Source: an uncultured Eubacteriales bacterium (lineage in GTDB: Bacteria; Bacillota; Clostridia; Oscillospirales; Oscillospiraceae). From it: DNA of 6,772 bases. A model generated the notes under the pieces. It saw nothing but the letters and a program-made list of their open reading frames with translations. It was not told the origin of the DNA and ran no database searches. Below, in pieces: positions 4,133-6,772 of the stretch. The DNA lies in contig USAT01000100.1 in NCBI GenBank assembly GCA_900552725.1, positions 1 through 6,772 on the forward strand, read 5' to 3'. Within the stretch, counting starts at the first letter, position 1. Each line of letters begins with the position of its first letter. A program made the position numbers and the translations under genes.

Positions 4133-6613
4133 ATGTCCAAAAAACCCCAATACGATCCCGAGGAGATCCGTTTCCCTGATCAGCACATTGTGGAATCCCC
4201 GCTGGTGCCGGAGATGGAGAACTCCTATATCGAGTACGCCATGTCCGTTATCGTGGGCCGCGCCCTGCCGGACGTGCGTGACGGTCTGAAGCCCGTACAC
4301 CGTCGTATCCTCTACGCCATGTATGAGGATAACCTGACCTCCGACAAGCCCTTTAAGAAATCCGCCACCTGCGTGGGCGATGTGCTGGGCCGGTACCACC
4401 CCCATGGTGACGCTTCCGTCTATGACGCGCTGGTGCGTCTGGCCCAGGACTTCTCCATGCGCTATATGCTGGTGGACGGCCACGGCAACTTCGGCTCCGT
4501 GGATGGCGACCCCCCCGCCGCCTACCGATACACCGAGGCCCGTTTGAGCAAGATCTCCAACGAGATGCTGCGGGATATCGAGAAGGAGACGGTGGACTGG
4601 GACCCCAACTTCGACGAGAGCCGCAGGGAGCCCCGTGTGCTGCCCTGCCGTTTCCCCAACCTGCTGGTGAACGGCTCCAGCGGCATCGCCGTGGGTATGG
4701 CCACCAATATCCCGCCCCACAACCTGCGGGAGGTGATCGGTGCGTGCATCTGCGTGCTGGATAACCCGGAGGCCACTCTTTCTGACCTGATGGAGCATGT
4801 GAAGGGCCCTGACTTCCCCACCAAGGGCATTATCATGGGCCGCAGCGGCATCCGCGCCGCCTACGCCACCGGCCGCGGCCGCCTGATGGTCCGCGCCCGC
4901 CATGAATTTGAGGAGTTCGGCAGCGGCCGCACCCGCATTATCTTCACGGAACTGCCCTATCAGGTGAACAAGCGCATGCTGATCAAGTCCATCGCCGATC
5001 AGGTGGAGGACAAGCGTATCGAGGGTATCTCCGATATCCGGGACGAGTCCGACCGCAACGGCATGCGCATGGTCATCGAGCTGAAGCGTGACGCCAATCC
5101 CCAGGTGGTGCTGAACCGCCTGTTTGCCCAGACCCAATTGCAGACCACCTTCGCCATCAATATGCTGGCCCTTGTGGAAAACCAGCGCCAGCCCAAGATC
5201 TTATCCCTGCGGCATATCATCGACGAGTATCTCAAGTTCCAGAAAGAGATCATCGTTCGCCGCACCCGCTTCGACCTGAAGAAGGCCCAGGAGCGCGCCC
5301 ATCTGCTGGAAGGTCTGCTGATCGCCCAGGACAACATCGACGAGGTCATCAAGATCATCCGCACCAGCTACGATAACGCCAAGGAGAACCTGATGGCCCG
5401 CTTCGGTCTGGACGACGTGCAGGCCCAGGCCATTCTGGATATGCGCCTGAAGGCCCTGCAGGGCCTGGACCGGGAGAAGCTGCAGAACGAGTATAAGGAG
5501 CTGGAGGAGCGCATCGCCTACTTCCTGCGCATCCTGAACGACGAGTCTCTGGTGAAGTCCATCCTGAAGGAGGAGCTGACCGCCATCGCCGACAAGTACG
5601 GCGACGAGCGCAAGACCGAGATCCAGGACGTGGAGGACGAGATCGACATCGAGGATCTCATCGAGGAGGAGCAGTGCGTCTATACCCTGACCAACAACGG
5701 CTATATCAAGCGCACGCCGGTCAGCGAGTACGCGTCCCAGTCCAAGGGCGGCATGGGCAAGAAGGGCATCACCACTCGCGACGAGGACTACGTCTGCGAC
5801 GTGTTTACCGCCTCTACCCATGATTTCATCATGTTCTTTACCGATACCGGCAAGGTCTACCGAAAGAAGGGCTATCAGATCCCCGAATCCGGCAAGGCTG
5901 CCAAGGGCACCGCGCTGGTGAATATTCTCCAGATCGAGACCGACGAGCGGGTGCAGGCCATGATCCACTACCGGCCCAGCGAGGAGACCGACAGCAGCAA
6001 TCTCCAGCTGACCATGGTGACCGAGAACGGCACCGTCAAGCGTGTGGCGGTGTCCGCCTTCCGCAACCTGCGGCAGAACGGTATCCGCGCCCTCCGTCTG
6101 GACGAGGGCGACCGTCTGGTGTCCGTGCTGGAGACCGACGGCCAGAGCCGTGTGCTGATCGCCACCTATGACGGCATGGCCGTGTGCTTCAACGAGAACG
6201 ACGTCCGTTCCATGGGCCGCGACGCCGTGGGCGTCCGGGGCATCCGCCTCCGCGAGGGCGACCGTGTCATCGGCGCGGCCAAGGCGGTGGACGGCTGCCA
6301 GGTGCTGTCCATCACCGAGCGTGGCTTCGGCAAGCAGACGCCGGTGGAGGAGTACCGTGTCACCAACCGCGGCGGTATCGGCATCAAGAACTATATGGTC
6401 ACCGAAAAGACCGGCGGCGTGGTGGGCATGAAGGTGGTGGACGGCAGCGAGGATATCCTGCTGATCACCCAGAGCGGCATCATGCTGCGCACGGCGGTGG
6501 AGAATATTCGCAGCACCGGCCGCGCCACCCAGGGCGTCATCGTCATGCGCTTCAAGGAGGAGGGCGACCGCGTGATCGCCATGGCCCTCACCGACAAGGA
6601 CGAGGAAGAATAA
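4133..6613 (+). CDS. gyrA: DNA gyrase subunit A
   Basis: An 826-residue DNA breakage-reunion subunit of gyrase, close to the 821 of B. subtilis. The catalytic tyrosine is Y133 in AAYRYTEARL, preceded by R132. The N-terminal winged-helix core contains HPHGDASVYDAL (89-100) of the quinolone-pocket helix and the conserved LLVNGSSGIAVGMATNIPPHN-type block. A coiled-coil segment rich in E, K and L follows at about 375-510. The C-terminal domain (from about 515) shows six beta-pinwheel blades, starting near CVYTLTNNGYIKR (515) and ending near DILLITQSG (774). The protein closes in an acidic tail (DKDEEE). The GyrA-box in blade 1 reads QSKGGMG (536-542) against the usual Q-K/R-R-G-G-R/K-G, so it is degenerate; blade 5 carries a similar TNRGGIG. 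The S83-equivalent residue is A94, while the D87 equivalent is kept as D98. ParC is less likely given six blades and gene context. Confidence 0.97.
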   Translation: MSKKPQYDPEEIRFPDQHIVESPLVPEMENSYIEYAMSVIVGRALPDVRDGLKPVHRRILYAMYEDNLTSDKPFKKSATCVGDVLGRYHPHGDASVYDALVRLAQDFSMRYMLVDGHGNFGSVDGDPPAAYRYTEARLSKISNEMLRDIEKETVDWDPNFDESRREPRVLPCRFPNLLVNGSSGIAVGMATNIPPHNLREVIGACICVLDNPEATLSDLMEHVKGPDFPTKGIIMGRSGIRAAYATGRGRLMVRARHEFEEFGSGRTRIIFTELPYQVNKRMLIKSIADQVEDKRIEGISDIRDESDRNGMRMVIELKRDANPQVVLNRLFAQTQLQTTFAINMLALVENQRQPKILSLRHIIDEYLKFQKEIIVRRTRFDLKKAQERAHLLEGLLIAQDNIDEVIKIIRTSYDNAKENLMARFGLDDVQAQAILDMRLKALQGLDREKLQNEYKELEERIAYFLRILNDESLVKSILKEELTAIADKYGDERKTEIQDVEDEIDIEDLIEEEQCVYTLTNNGYIKRTPVSEYASQSKGGMGKKGITTRDEDYVCDVFTASTHDFIMFFTDTGKVYRKKGYQIPESGKAAKGTALVNILQIETDERVQAMIHYRPSEETDSSNLQLTMVTENGTVKRVAVSAFRNLRQNGIRALRLDEGDRLVSVLETDGQSRVLIATYDGMAVCFNENDVRSMGRDAVGVRGIRLREGDRVIGAAKAVDGCQVLSITERGFGKQTPVEEYRVTNRGGIGIKNYMVTEKTGGVVGMKVVDGSEDILLITQSGIMLRTAVENIRSTGRATQGVIVMRFKEEGDRVIAMALTDKDEEE

Positions 6614-6620
6614 GCGTGGG

Positions 6621-6650
6621 GGGGAGGGGCCATGCCCCTCCCCTGTTGTT
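6621..6650 (+). terminator. Hairpin terminator after gyrA
   Basis: A perfect 10-bp GC-only-type stem (GGGGAGGGGC 6621-6630 with GCCCCTCCCC 6634-6643, loop CAT) begins 7 nt after the gyrA stop codon. It is followed by TGTTGTT, a broken T-tract, so it is a strong hairpin with a modest tail. It most likely ends the gyrB-gyrA transcript. Confidence 0.75.
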
Positions 6651-6652
6651 GA

Positions 6653-6684
6653 ATATTTCGTCCTCCAGGGCAGGAGATATTTCG
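6653..6684 (+). repeat. Short direct repeat ATATTTCG, two copies
   Basis: ATATTTCG occurs at 6653-6660 and again at 6677-6684, 24 nt apart, just before the family B hairpin. The second copy forms the left flank and first stem bases of that hairpin. It may mark the edge of the repeat or be chance. Confidence 0.4.
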
Positions 6685-6730
6685 CGCTTCCGAGCGCGAG
6701 ACACTTTTGGCCACGGCCCCAAAAGTGTCC
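6672..6730 (+). repeat. Double-hairpin repeat, family B, copy 2
   Basis: AGGAGATATT is followed by a 7-bp hairpin (TCGCGCT 6682-6688 with AGCGCGA 6693-6699, TCCG tetraloop). It abuts an 11-bp hairpin (GACACTTTTGG 6700-6710 with CCAAAAGTGTC 6719-6729, loop CCACGGCC). It is the inverted counterpart of the element at 353-410: the 32-nt core matches at 30 positions, and the adjoining tetraloop hairpin has entirely different stem bases but the same length and loop. It follows the gyrA terminator. The remaining bases to 6772 hold no gene I can identify. Confidence 0.8.
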
Positions 6731-6772
6731 TGTTGCGGTGCCCAAAATTTCTGCGCTGCCTTACGGCGGGCG

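Noticed and set aside
2065..4140. Long open frame on the minus strand (about 690 codons) opposite gyrB
   Set aside because: It is a shadow of a GC-rich gene with GC-biased third positions. Its product is low-complexity in H, L, G, V and A, has no recognisable domain, and begins inside the repeat. Similar antisense frames opposite gyrA (4073-5137 and 5201-6745) are rejected for the same reason.
6759..6772. Another family A arm at the window edge (CTTACGGCGGGCG)
   Set aside because: It resembles the CTACG/GGCGG tag only loosely, does not match either arm orientation, and is cut by the window end.

Overview
This window is the chromosomal replication/recombination/topology cluster of a GC-rich low-GC-lineage (Firmicutes/Bacillota) bacterium. 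The order S4-domain gene yaaA, recF, remB, gyrB, gyrA, all on the + strand, is the classic arrangement downstream of dnaA-dnaN near oriC in Bacillota. The high GC content, the strong GC bias at third codon positions, the presence of remB (DUF370), the short B. subtilis-type GyrB and the GC-rich hairpin repeats together suggest a gut-type Clostridia member such as an Oscillospiraceae. That placement is inference from style, not from a search.

Layout. Positions 1-440 carry no gene I can support. They hold an intrinsic terminator (about 13-38) for whatever lies upstream (dnaN by synteny, not visible here), a pair of hairpin repeats (98-174) bracketed by an 18-bp perfect inverted repeat, and a stack of three hairpins (324-401) just before yaaA. 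Then come yaaA (441-659), recF (646-1749, overlapping yaaA by 14 nt) and remB (1749-2021, overlapping recF by 1 nt), a tightly coupled three-gene unit. The 157-nt gap 2022-2178 holds a second copy of the hairpin-pair repeat and the gyrB leader. gyrB (2179-4116) and gyrA (4133-6613) are 16 nt apart and evidently co-transcribed. A GC-rich hairpin terminator follows gyrA at once, and then comes a second copy, in inverted orientation, of the hairpin repeat found in front of yaaA.

How the genes work together. RecF loads recombinase at gaps of stalled forks. GyrB and GyrA form the A2B2 gyrase that introduces negative supercoils. YaaA is an RNA-binding-type small S4 protein linked to ribosome assembly, and RemB is a small DNA-binding regulator family member. 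All are housekeeping functions, and all five reading frames are intact with their key catalytic residues.

I found no new multi-gene system. The parts worth a second look are non-coding: two families of short structured repeats whose stems vary between copies but keep base pairing (a covariation signal), one of them bracketing the whole gene block. In the proteins, three gyrase positions that correspond to known quinolone or coumarin contact residues carry uncommon residues (GyrA A94, GyrB W455, GyrB K144), and the GyrA-box is degenerate.
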